Positions 36,535-48,700 of a stretch of 64,000 nt of DNA are shown here, one piece after another. A program made the translations under genes and the position numbers. The stretch is taken from the NCBI GenBank assembly GCA_036850595.1, contig CM072166.1, positions 13,100,758 through 13,164,757 on the forward strand. The letters are read 5' to 3'. The notes under the pieces are model-generated. The model saw only the letters and a program-made list of their open reading frames with translations, searched no databases and was not told the DNA's origin. This DNA comes from Rhyacichthys aspro. Taxonomy: Eukaryota; Chordata; Actinopteri; Gobiiformes; Rhyacichthyidae. The stretch's first letter is position 1. Each line of letters starts with the position of its first letter.

Positions 36535-37968
36535 ATATGTATATTTTGGGAAACGCTGCTGTAGATTTCTCTCATCCTGTCAGCTTGCATCCACTTTTTC
36601 TTCTTTTTATGGCTCTGTTTTAGGGATCAAAGACTTTCTAATATAAAAATATATAAAAGCTGTCTTATTGGCAGTTCAACGTACCACAAAAGCACAATAG
36701 TTTTCTCCAAAAAAACGAAATTATGAACAGATGGCATATTATATGTAATTGTGGCCCCTTGTTGCTGACAGATTCATGCAGCCTAATTAATAGCATTATT
36801 AGCATTAGCGTTAAAGCAGCTGGAACTTCTAGCACAACATAAAGAGCTATGAATACAACAAGGCCTTGAATTACTAAGCAAAAGTGAGTCAATTCAGTTC
36901 TTTATTCGAGCTCCAGGTCTTGAATTGAGGGCTTGGTATTGTATGGCACTTCATTTTTTGCTTAAGACATTCTGCGGGTTATTTCTTCATGTTGATTTTA
37001 CTGTAATAACACTCGTCACAAAAAACTGCAGCACAAAAATGCAACACTTGCTTTTCTATGTGTAATGTTGCAGATTGAGGACAACGGAGAAAAAAAAAAG
37101 TCAACTTTTAACTGCAAAAAGAAACCACAACTGTGCATACTGGACAGCCTTCCATCTTTCCACACGGCTGTTTGCAATGTACCGGTTACCATGGATACCT
37201 AGGGCATCAAAATAAAAGCACAGTGACAAATGCTAGCATCTGTGTGTGTGTGTGTGTTGGGTCAGTGAGGTTCAGACTTTGCGGTAACGTGAGACTGAGG
37301 CGAAACAGTCAGTCATCAGCACATTCCTATGGGCCTCAGGCTGGGTGCTAGAGCGAGGGAAAAGAAAGAAAAAAGAAGGGAAAAAAAAAAGACAATTATG
37401 GAGAAACATGTCAGCTGCTACAAATGACGCAGCTGTATTTCAGACTCTTCATCATTAACGACACACTAGTAATCTCATTAGAACATAGTGCATACACTAA
37501 GTTGTAGGCTGTGTTTTTTTTTTTTTTTGTCTTCATAATGATATCGTCCAGCGAGGCCGGGCTAAATGCAGAGCTGCTTCGCGATAGTGGTCGACGGAGG
37601 AATTTACTCTCCGCAAATATTGTCTGTGTATCTGTGAACCAGACTCGAAACATGGAAATAAAAAAGGGCCTGTTGTGATGTGGCTCAACACCAGTTTAAT
37701 GAGCGCGAGTATAATCCTCTGTAGCCAGACTATTGTTTGTGAGCATGAATTAGCATAAAAGAGGCATAAAAGCAGCACAAAGCCACAGGCCTCAAGGTCA
37801 CTAAGTTTTCTTTATTCACTACACACTGGGATAAGGTTGTAAGTTTTGTTCATTTTGTGCCTCCCTTTATCAGGTGGTGTTTGCATTAGCTAGTTAGCTT
37901 CATGTGCTTTATTATGGTGGCTAGTGCTGTAGCCACACGTTAGCCAACTTATTTTAGTTTTTTTTTTT

Positions 37969-38241
37969 GTTCCCTGGTGTTGAAATCCCTCAATGTTTCC
38001 CCCCAAAAATAAAAATAAAAAATAAAAAATTAAATTTGAATATATGGAATGGAAAAAAAAACAAAAAACTTTTTTTTTTCCTTCCACAAAACACAAAGAG
38101 ACTTTAACTGCTAATATAAAAATAATAAATAATATAATACAACAAATATTTTTCGACACATAATATTGCCATATGACAAGTCTAACAGGGCATTTCTTGA
38201 GTCAAGAAGTGGAGAACAAAATGAAGGGACCCCCAAGGGGT
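37969..38241. repeat. Second, degraded copy of the piggyBac-like element
   Basis: Shares ttccctggtgttgaaa, caatgtttcc, aaacacaaagagacttta and a final ggggtaa with 32714-33167 in the same order and orientation. The left terminus and its TTAA are missing. Confidence 0.6.
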
Positions 38242-38544
38242 AAATGTGTTAACGTTTTCACAATAATTTCACCTATTTTCCAATGCTAAGCTCAAGTAAC
38301 ATTATAAATATGATTAGCTTTAGTTAGCTTTATCTGTTTTTTGGATAAAGAATTATTACATTTCTTAAAAACACAAAACCCTATTCTATTCTACCCTATT
38401 TCCGAAGAATATTTAGTCCAAAAAATATTCTCATAATGATGTTTCTATGCTTTGGTGATCAGTGATTTGCAATAAAATAGTAAATAAAATAAAACTTTTC
38501 AAATGACATTCTTTGGGGGAGAAGCATCTAGTCTTTTCAGGTCA

Positions 38545-38703
38545 GAGGGCTCAAGTCCAAGTAAAATCTCGAGTCATTGGTGTTAAAATCCAAGTCGAGT
38601 TACAAGTCTTTTCACATTTTCTCAAGTCACGTCAGAAATTCTGGAATTTGTGACTCAAGTCTGACTCGAGTCCAAGTCATGTGACTCAGGTCCACACCTC
38701 TGC
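38545..38703 (+). repeat. Interspersed repeat rich in GACTCGAGTCCAAGTC motifs
   Basis: Repeated caagtc/gactcgagtcc words ending in gtccacacctctg match a repeat I recall as common in percomorph genomes. The multiple short inverted gactcgagtc words suggest a DNA-transposon derivative. Confidence 0.55.
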
Positions 38704-39659
38704 TCATACATACCTAACCATGTTACCAACCTGATCTGTAACCTCTCAGTGGAAAAGTGGCAGAAGCTAATAACAAAGTCAGGTTTTCCTGGCATTTGTC
38801 AATGTCAATGAATAGGATAGGTTCAGTGGTCCCCGTCCTGTTTGTATCAGTTGTGGATAAATAAGATTCTGAGGGGCCGAAGGGTCATAGCTATTTAAGT
38901 TTCGGCTGCTGAAGCTGATTACCTCCAGATTGCTCACATTTTAACGATTTAATTCAGGTTTTAAGAAACAGCTTTACAAAAATGTGACCACCAAACCCAA
39001 GTAACAGCTTTCAAAACTCCACTCTGATGACTGATTGGTTTTATAAAGGTGATAGTACTGCAAGAGAGAGTCCCAGCTGCTGTTATTCTTGTATCTGCCT
39101 CTTTTAAAAGACAGCTTGCCCAACTGTCTCATTTTCTCCATTCTTTGCTCCATTTTTCTGATTCAGCCCACCCTTTTTTAACCATCCCACATCCTCCTCT
39201 CTGCGTGCACAGGGGAAAAACACAGACTTCACAGTAATTATCCAGCTGGATCTGTTTATGGTGGCTGCTCTTAATGTATTCAATTCATTGACCAGTGAAA
39301 ACCCCATTTGAAATGCTCTGTGGTTTTACACCTGGATGGTCAGATACAGGGATTCATCCTGCAGCAGAAAGGCTCCAAACACGATCTGATACGCTTGAAT
39401 TAAAGTCTAAGGGTTACATAATGTCACTGTCTTGGTGATACGGGAGGTAAAAAGTCCAAAGGTTAGTCTGAAGTTCTTGACCGGAAGGGACTGGCTGAAC
39501 CCACTTAACACTGGAAAGACGAATATGTGGAAAGCACTTATTCCCTCATCAGCAAATGAGGTGTGTCTGCCTTTTAGGTTCATTCTTCCATAACACACTT
39601 TTTTGGAGTTAGGAATGGAACACATTGCAAGCAAAGTGTCATTTTTAGAGCAAATAAGG

Positions 39660-40445
39660 CTAACAGTGATTGATCCAACTGTTTTTAGGTCGTATAGAGT
39701 TCAAAATCAGATTTGCATCATGTAAAATAAAATAGAAGAATTGATATGTGACTCTGAAAAGGAAGGTTTACATTAATTAGCCTAGACTTCAGTTAGCTTT
39801 AGGTTAGCAATTTTAGCTATGTCTCACATTCTTGTAATGACATAGAGTAGCCTTCTGCAAATTCTGGCTCATTTTATCCCTGCCACACCAGGTATATTCA
39901 TATGGTCCTTGGAAACTCAAGAGTATAGTAGTAGTATAGTAAGTGTTCACATGATTTCAGCTTGAAAAGTCGGAACATTCTAAACCATAACAACAAGGAA
40001 GATGGACGCAAAGTCAAAAATGTGATAATGTTAGCTTTAAACGAGTGAATACTGTCAAAGTAGCATTTATTAGGCTATTAGCAGCGGTTCAGGAAAACGC
40101 AGCCTATTCAAAACATAAGAAGGTAACATAACATATGTTGAAACCTCTAAAATCGTGTTTATTTTTCAACTTCAAGTTCCCAAGGTACACATGAATGTAC
40201 CATATAACTCCCAGTGATAGATCCAACTAATTTTTAGGTCATATAGTTCTAAATCAGATTTGGATCATCTAAGATAAAATAGAAGAATAGATATGTGACT
40301 CTGAAAAGGAAGGATTAGATTATATTAGCCTAGAGATAAACATTGGACTTCAGGATAATGTGGTTACCAATGTTAGCTCCGTCTCATGTGAATCATGTCA
40401 GTGACAGAGTAGCCTTCCTTCGTTTCATACTTGCCACATCTTAAA
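39660..40445. repeat. Direct duplication flanking a miniature transposon
   Basis: About 39668-39860 and 40212-40415 are diverged direct copies, sharing gatccaact, tttttaggtc, aaatagaagaat and gatatgtgactctgaaaagg plus agagtagccttc. The 39891-40201 element lies exactly between them. Similarity drops in the middle of each copy. Confidence 0.75.
39891..40201. mobile_element. Miniature inverted-repeat element, 311 bp
   Basis: The left end reads ggtatattcatatggtcctt then ggaaactcaag. The right end on the other strand reads ggtacattcatgtgtacctt then gggaacttgaag. These about 31-nt inverted termini match at roughly four of five positions. The interior has no long frame. A truncated inverted copy is at 29620-29978. 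Confidence 0.72.
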
Positions 40446-41065
40446 GCTTAAACAAGCTAACACCAGATGTTAACACCAAGACGTTAGCATCTGCGGTTAG
40501 CCATGATAGCCATGTTAGCTCCATGTTATGTTTTATTTAGATACTAGTCATTGTCAAAACAAACATGCATTAACCCATTCTCTGGAAATTTAGTGATCAC
40601 GTTGCTAAAGGGCAACAGCTGCAAAAATGGAGTCCATAGTTGACCATGGTCAAAACCAGTGTTTTTGGGTTTTTTTTTTTTGAATGAAACAAGCACCGCA
40701 AACAGTGTAAACATTATACAAGGGGTAAATGCAACCCTTTTGCTTTTTGATTTTATTGAAAGTTGTACTGTTTCTAGACCATTGCCACATAGATTATTTC
40801 ACTACAGCCTTACTTCCAGTTACATATTGATGTAATCATGTAACATAGAATATATGGATGAGACAAGAAGAGCAGTAGGCATAAGTCCCGTCTAAACCAA
40901 TTATCTATGTGTCTGCTCCTTTAGTGGATGACCAATTTTAACTTTGGGTCACATGACAATTTAGAACAGACTGGGATTAGAGTCTGGGATTAGAGCATGA
41001 GTTAACAAAGAAAAGCTGGATAATGCAAAAAAAGACACTGTCTAGTAGAAGCTTGGAAGCCAACC

Positions 41066-42779
41066 TTTATTGATAATGTAAAAAGTCATATCAATCATCA
41101 ACAAGTAATATTATACGTCTTTCATATTTGCTTCAGTACTGCTGTTTATACATGTAGAAATATGGATAAACATAAAGGCAATTGGCCACAAGAGCCAGTT
41201 TAGGAATAATGGTTGGTCTAACAGTGTTAGCATTTCTCAAGATGAACATTAACAAAATCAAAACATTAATTAAAGGCTGAGAAATCCCGGTATTGTTTTC
41301 GATGTAATTAAAGTTGAAGTCATTGGTTGTAAGTAGAACTGAGTAATGGCACAATTTCAAAGATGTGGGACAAGTGCATGTATTACACAACTGTACAGGA
41401 CATAAGTGAATGACGTACATAAAAATAAACATAAAAACATTTCAGATGGCACTACTGGCGAGCTGTTGTGTTTCTAGATTCTGTGCACAGTGTCCGTCGG
41501 TGGTTGGACACCTTGTCAATATTCAAGTACTCTCCTCTCTCTTTTGGGGAGTATAATAAATTAGATGCTTTGAACTGCCCTGCAGTTGCAATGTGACTGA
41601 TGATGATAAAGTGAATATGTAAAACACACACAATGAAAAGCACAGTATGAGGGTTGTGTAAATGTGAGGAGAGACACTACCTGACTTCTTCTGGTTGTTG
41701 ATTTAAAAAATTGTATCTGCTAAAATAAGGAGTATGTCGTCATCCAGCTGTCTATGTGCGCAGAGATCCCTCCCAAAAAACAAGACATACACATCACTGT
41801 TTTCTAGATTTAACTACATGAAAATGTGGTTAAAGACGTAATCCAAAGCCTCAAATCAACCAGCATAGCATTCACAAATATACTGCAAAAACATTTCTTT
41901 CATAAAATAACTGTACACTTCCCTGTCACTGGTTGGTAGATGAATCATCTATCAGCTTAAATGTGCTCTTTTTTGTACTGAAGGGTTTTGCTGGTGTAGG
42001 AAGTTGCTGGATAAATTTCATATTGAGCTCAATAAGGAAAATGCTTATCATTTGAAAGTCAGTTCTAGTTTACGTTAATCACCATTAACGTCATGGCCGA
42101 ATGCAAACTAATCTACTTTGCTTAAAATTTAATTATGCTCTGACTTTATGCACAACAAATTTTAAACTTCAATTGCACATCAGTAGTTGTTCTAGACAAC
42201 ATTGGAATCTTCCATTACAGATTTCTCTGAGGACTAAATGTCTGTACAAACTTTGCTGTCCAGCAACAATTGTGAACTCACAAATCCAAACTCTGTCTAG
42301 AATTTTCCACAATCTATTGGATCTGTGCAGAACAAAATGTCAAGACACACCTCGAGTTAAAATACACAACAAAGCAAAGAACTTTTGTTTCAATACTGAG
42401 AGTTCTTTAACCTCAGTAGTGGTCCAAATTCAAACTATTAAATTTCAGGAAATATATAAATTGAGTTTGAACAGAACAGGCCTTTTCAGTTATTTGTTGT
42501 AATTGAAATCTGTAATTTGGCTTTTACACATAGCTCCATAATTTGATTTCTCTAGAAAAGCTTGATTTATTACTGTCAGATTGTTTATTGTGTGACTTGA
42601 CACTTCTTCCGACACAAGATAAACAGATTTCAACATAGTATTAGAATTCTAAATACTGCTCATCTTTGGCGTTTAGCAGGAGTCTTTGGCAGCGAGGACC
42701 ACAGCTTTCTGACGTATGGTCGAAGCTTTAAGTCTGTGATGCCAAAACGTGTGCATTATGCAGTTTAATAAGGACTAAT
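41066..42779 (-). other. antxr1: Probable antxr1 3' UTR with alternative polyadenylation signals
   Basis: Minus-strand AATAAA hexamers occur near the stop (42584-42589 and 42566-42571) and at 41066-41071. Use of the first pair gives a UTR of about 200 nt, the last about 1.7 kb. The region is AT-rich with no open frame of note. UTR length is inferred. Confidence 0.45.
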
Positions 42780-45700
42780 TCATGGCAGCAGGGTTGGTGG
42801 GGGCCGAGAGGGCGGGGGACAGGGTAAACCAGGCGGTGTGCGGGACGGTGGCGGCCCTGGGGGCAGCTGGCCACATGGAGGTGCTCTGGGCGGAGGGCTG
42901 GCGGCACGTGGGACAGATCGGTAGTCCGGCAGTGGCGGTGAGGGGGCTTGATTTGGGGTGCGGGGCGGAGCCTTGGCTGCTCCTGCTGACTCATCTTTAA
43001 CTCTGGTGAAGTTGATGCATCGACCCTAGAAAAATATAACACAAAACATGTACAACTCAAGAAATGTTTCTGAGTTCAAGAGGACCAGATGAATACTGCA
43101 CAATAACTGATATCAGTCACTTGCACATTTTCTGAAAAAGTTTGAGAGACCAGAAGTTGCCAATTTAGCCGTTGTTAGCTAGTAACACTGAGACAGAAAA
43201 GCAGCACAGAAGTCCATAAAACATCAGTATCTGGTTTGGAGATTAACAAAAAGTAGTAAAAACTACCCTGGCCAGCCAATCTAATGCCCTTTTCTAGTCT
43301 ATACAAAGAATTATTCTGGTCTCTGTGGATTTGAGGCAGTACCGACGGACACAGAATAAACTGCTTCTGGACACAACTGGATGGACATACAACCAATCAG
43401 AGAAAGGAAGCATTGCAAAAAGCCTTCCCCATATTAGACCATTAGTTATAAATGTACCATCAGGACTTTTACTGAGTGGAAATTGTTGTGAAGGAAAGGA
43501 ATTCCAGACTGATTTCATAGAGATGAGGGATTTTTGTGAACTGAATGGGTATAACTGGCAACACTACAACAAAAAATAATCTGTGTTTAGAGAAAGACAA
43601 TGTGACAATAAAAACAGTCAATTTTATGGTGAATGGGATAAAAAGGAGCTAGTTTTCTTGGAGCCAACCTTCACTTCCATATGAGTCTCCACTGTAGCTA
43701 ATGTTTACTCGCTCCACTTTTCTTTAGTGACATATATGGCAGTATTGTGTTACATTCTGAATATACCTAAATTATACTCTGACAGGGGTCCAAACACAAA
43801 CAGGTGTCTAATCTAAGGTACATCTGGGCTAAGTCCGCTGCAGGTCACGGGACAGTCACTGCTTTTCGTATGTGGGAGTGGATGGCCAGCTGGTGTTCCA
43901 GATTACATTTAAATCTCCTCTTTTTGGCGCCCCCACTTGAAATGATCCTGCTTACTGTAATATTCTGCCCTAGAGACTAAAACATTGCTATTGTTCACAT
44001 TAACAGTTCTCGTTGTGTAGGCTGGTTGAAAAATAGGTGAATTTGTTCTGGAAGAATCACATTCCCCTTCATAGCTTGTAAAACATTATCCTAACCACAA
44101 ACTGGAGTTGAGTTCAGAGAGGTTGCTGTTACCTCAAAAACCTTCAGTCTGCATTTGCAAGTAGTTGGAAGTCAAAATGTAGTAAAGTAGTGTTAATAAC
44201 CTAATGTCCCAGAAGCTATTAGTGACTAAAGGCACTGAAACCATTTTAAAATGTGTCTAGTAAATCAACAGAAAGTAAATGGAGGCCATGTGTGGAGATC
44301 TTTGGGAATACAAAGTCATAGCCACTCCAATATTATTGAAACCAAAAAATGATGGGAAAAGAAAAGAAAAATAGAGGAACAAACAATAACACCCTTCTAA
44401 ACTTCTAACTTCTTCTTCCATTTAACACTGCATCTGGGCGCCCACAGCAGACTCTTCTCCAATGCAAACCAAAAAATAACTTGTGAGCTGTAAAGACTGA
44501 AATATAAGCCTCACAGCAGAGTAGAAATTGAGATCAAGACCAAACATGAAATGGCCTATATGGAGAATGTGCTGAACAGTGCATTAATGCAGATACTATA
44601 GAGCCATAAAGAGGGGATGCTGTAAGAAAAGTCAAGGAAAACAGTCACAGCAGACGGCATTCCATCCAGCTAGTGCAGCTAGTAAATTAGCAGCTGGAAG
44701 GGCAACAAAAATGAGAAAGCACAAGAAAGCAGAGCACCAGAAACAGAGTGTAGTAAAACTAACTGGATATGAACAGTATATGGCATTTTGTGTTTACAAT
44801 AACACTCTGTTTTAATTATTTAGTTCGTCATATTTTCCATTTTAACTCTTGTTTTTAAAGGATGGATGTTGGCTCATAGGTGAACAGCTTGTGCTTATGG
44901 TTGTAGTTCATTGAGTGGCATTTATCTTGGAGTCTGTATTTGGACTGTGAGATAAGCCATGACTGCATTTACGAACCTTGTACTTATTTGGCCAAAATAA
45001 AAGTCAATAGCCTGACTTTTGAAACGTGTTAGCTAACGTTAGCTAGTGGGCCAAGCTTGTGTGAGTTTGAGCTAGGATGCTAGTTCCTTAGCTGTTGTGG
45101 TAGCACCTGAGCTTTACATTAGCTTCTGTGAGTTTATGCCATGGATGTATTATAAGGATGTATTATATATGTAAGTATTTGTAGGGCTGCCTTCAAATTT
45201 GTCATTTTCACCAGTGGTCACTTTTTTTCTTTATATTTAGAGATTTTTGGTGTATGACTGACAAGTATCGTATTTTTCCCCCTCTTCAAGTCCACTAAAT
45301 GGCTTAAAAACAACCATAAATTTTCATGATGGCAAACGTTACAACATCAGCCATGACGAATGGTTCCAGATACAGGGCCAATACTGCATCCACGGTTTGA
45401 GTTAGTTTCTTAGCTTGAATGTTAACTCTACTATTAGGCAGTTCATATTAGAGTTTGGATATTATTTATGATATTTTAGAGTTCCTGGGTGCTTATGCCA
45501 GCCCCAAAATGCAATATTCTTCAAATAAATCTTTAAAAGAATATCTGTGTACATGAAGAAATGAATAGCTTATTATATGGGTCCTGTAAGTTTTTTTTTA
45601 TAATTATATGCAAAAAAATAGTGTAACTTACTGACCGAGAACCTTTTACCTGTAAATTTCCTATATGTAACCAGCTATGATACTAATGACCACACTAATG

Positions 45701-48700
45701 TAAATGAAGATGTGGGGAGCCTTGGGTAGCACAGAGTTGCGGTTCAATTCTGAACATTTCTCTGGGTTTCAGAAAACCGCAGTTGTTCAGTCTCGCTGAC
45801 CTCCTCCACTCCTCCAGGTCTAGAGCTTCACCAAGGTCATAAAATTGTCTCGGCCGGTGTGAATGTGTGTGTTAGACAGCGAGTGGAGACAGCACTGGCA
45901 GCTGTCTGCTTTAGGTATTACCTCATGTCCTTTAGCCTGTAACTGCTTCCCTGGAGGGAATCGAGTTCATGTGAACAGGACGTGTTCAGTATAGTCCTGT
46001 GAGTGTGTGTGTGGAACTACTTTGACTTATACCGCACACTCTGACGTCAGTGTAATGGATGTGGTTTGGTGATAGCAATTTTCTGCGTTAAATATCTTAT
46101 TATTATTATTTCACTATTACAATTCAGGATAAAAATCAAAATGACTCTACCACTCTGATTGACATCATTCTGTGCGGCTCTAGTGCTTTGCTAATACGCA
46201 AGATTTCTGGGTTTAATGCAAGGGAACTGTGTCTGTGGGAACGCATGTGAGCCATCCCAATGTATATGCAAACTGTTGGGAAACAAATTCCACTTTTTAT
46301 GTTGGCGATTTACTGCATTCTTTCAAAACCAAAGCTATAAGGGACTGTGACTGTTTCTATAGTTTAACATATACCACAAACAAAATAGAATTTAATTGGT
46401 GCGGTCGGAGAAAGTATGTAAAATACAACAAAGGCTGTCTTGAGAAAATAAAACACTGGTGTTGCTGATTAAAGTGTTCTTACTTTAGTGGCTATAGTAT
46501 ATCACACATTGGATTTGGAGTGATGAAGAGTAATGGCTCTGACAACAGCAGAATGAGTTACAGTTTCAGCAAAGAAAACTAGGCCAACTTGGCTTGATGC
46601 ATAACGTGTGTGTTTAAATTCACATGTCTTCGCTCAGAAAAGGCCTGTTCGGGGTGGGATTGCACGGCTGAAAAACCTCTGGCAGGAAATGTAAGTCCAC
46701 ATAGTTTTTCAGGTAAAGCGCAGGGAAAAGGAGCTTGTTTTCAGTGTTGCCCCTTTGAAACGAAACGTTACACCACCTGGAAATGAGTTGGCCTGTGGGA
46801 CGTGGAGATGTTTCTGCTGCTTGGTAACAAACCGCAAATGACTTGATGGAGCGACATCATTGGAGTGGAAAAAGAGGCATTATTTCTCCTACAAAATGAG
46901 CACTTAGTCATGCAAAAGTCTCTTGTTTTGCAGCCAGGGCTCAAAGCTGTGAAATTCATTTTACAGAGAATGTAATCCACTGTTTGTTTAGTTTGATGAA
47001 GACATTATTGTCAAAGTCTGCTTGATTTCCATGAAAGTTGCCTCATTTGCTATTCTTCGCTAAATTTAACATTGCTATTTACTACAAGCCTGCTTAAAGT
47101 GCATTAAATGTTATAGAAAATAATTCCACAGTTCACACCCTACTGTCTACTATGGTATCCTTGCAGGGACTTCCTGTGGTGTATGAATAAGCTCACTTTA
47201 AAGTTTATAAATGCTCTAAAATTGTTTATTTTTGCATTATTTGTCCCAAAGAGAAGAAGCACAACAGTGTCGCGTTTTATGTCATGTCATAAAAAGTCGT
47301 GTTTAAAGATTTTTTAACAGAAAAAGTAAAAAAATCATTATTATTGCAATACATAATACAATACCTAACCTTTTTGAAAATTCTTGCACTACCGCAAATG
47401 GCCACTGTTAGAACTGGGAACACCATGGAAAGGGTGGTATTAATCACACAAAAGCTATTATAAATCTTAGAGACAAACATAAAGTTCAACAACTAGCATA
47501 AACATAGCTAACATGATAGCAATGGCACAATCCATAGATCTGGTCAATAGTACAGGAACAGGAATTAATGAAACTACTGGCTGTATTGAACAATGGCCTT
47601 GCATATTGCATGTGCTCCTAATATTGTGCAGCTCTTGATTTAAGCATTAAACCTAACTTTGCTGAACATGTCATGGGGATTAAAAACAACCTTCCTAATA
47701 AAATGGGTGGAGGCTTTAAACCTAAACCATGTGTGAGAGCAGAATTCTCCACAGCTTGCATACAGGAACACATTAAAACACACTCATATAGAGCTTCGAG
47801 GATGTGTCTCACTGTGAGCCACGTTCTGCTTTTTCTTCACTTTATGATGTTTAATGTAAAGCAGGTGTCGGAGCGAGTTTGGCTAAATGTGATGGAGGGC
47901 GGCCAAGCAAGGCGATAGCCAGCACATAACACCGCGACTTAGAGACACATGCAGGAAAAGGAGATGGCATGTGTAATCTGTAGCCATGACTGGAGAGACT
48001 AACAATCTGGACACAATAATGGATTTATGAGACAGTTTCTTCCCCTGAGGCATATTTTATCACTCAGTGTGGAGTATCACACCCAAAACCTAATACATTA
48101 TAGCCACATTTCCTCAGCAATAAAGCTTCAATTTATTTTCTTTTAGTTCAAGCAGTAAGACAGCACTTTGCAGGGCATAGAACAGAAACACAGGGCAAGT
48201 GGTATGAACTATCAACATTCAGGTTTAATTTATAGTAAAAACAATATTAAAAGCATTAATGTGCATACTCAGGTGTTCTGCTCTGCCAAACCACATACAT
48301 AATCTGCAATCTCCACCCAGTTTGATTTCTTCATGATCTTTTTTTTTTTTTTTTTTTGCTTATCCTTTAAGTCATTTCACATCTGTCATCTTTACATGTC
48401 TTCTCCATTAACCTCACTCACCTACTTTTCTTGTGCCTGCAATCTTATCTAAAGCTATATTGTTGGATGAAATTAAATGGTGCAGTGCAATGGTACTCAC
48501 ATGATCTCCAGGCTGAGGTCTCATCAGAGAGACTTGGTCATAGCCACGCCGAAACAAAGCCCAGATGGCATCCAGTTTACCCTAAACAAGAAAAAAGCCA
48601 AAATTCAGCAGCTGGACACTATAATAGATTTGTCCATAATGTTTAATATAATGATGAAAGGTTCCTGTGTGTTTAATTACAAACTACAACACATTTGACT

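Larger units (their letters stand above)
24036..41060. other. 17-kb gene-free interval between ubtd1 and antxr1
   Basis: No exon with recognisable homology was found on either strand; open frames are short, unsupported by splice context and mostly repeat-derived. The interval holds several transposon remnants (listed separately), a purine/G-rich tract near 34134-34198, a strong hairpin at 34951-35036, and GC-balanced blocks that could be conserved regulatory DNA (about 31880-32045, 33490-33720, 35860-36060, 37530-37760). Confidence 0.6.

Noticed and set aside
37240..37257. Short TG dinucleotide run.
   Set aside because: An ordinary microsatellite of fewer than ten units; not informative.
24036..41060. 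Looked for ANKRD2, the gene beside UBTD1 in human, in the interval after ubtd1.
   Set aside because: No ankyrin-repeat-like exon was recognised on either strand; the neighbour in this genome is antxr1-like.
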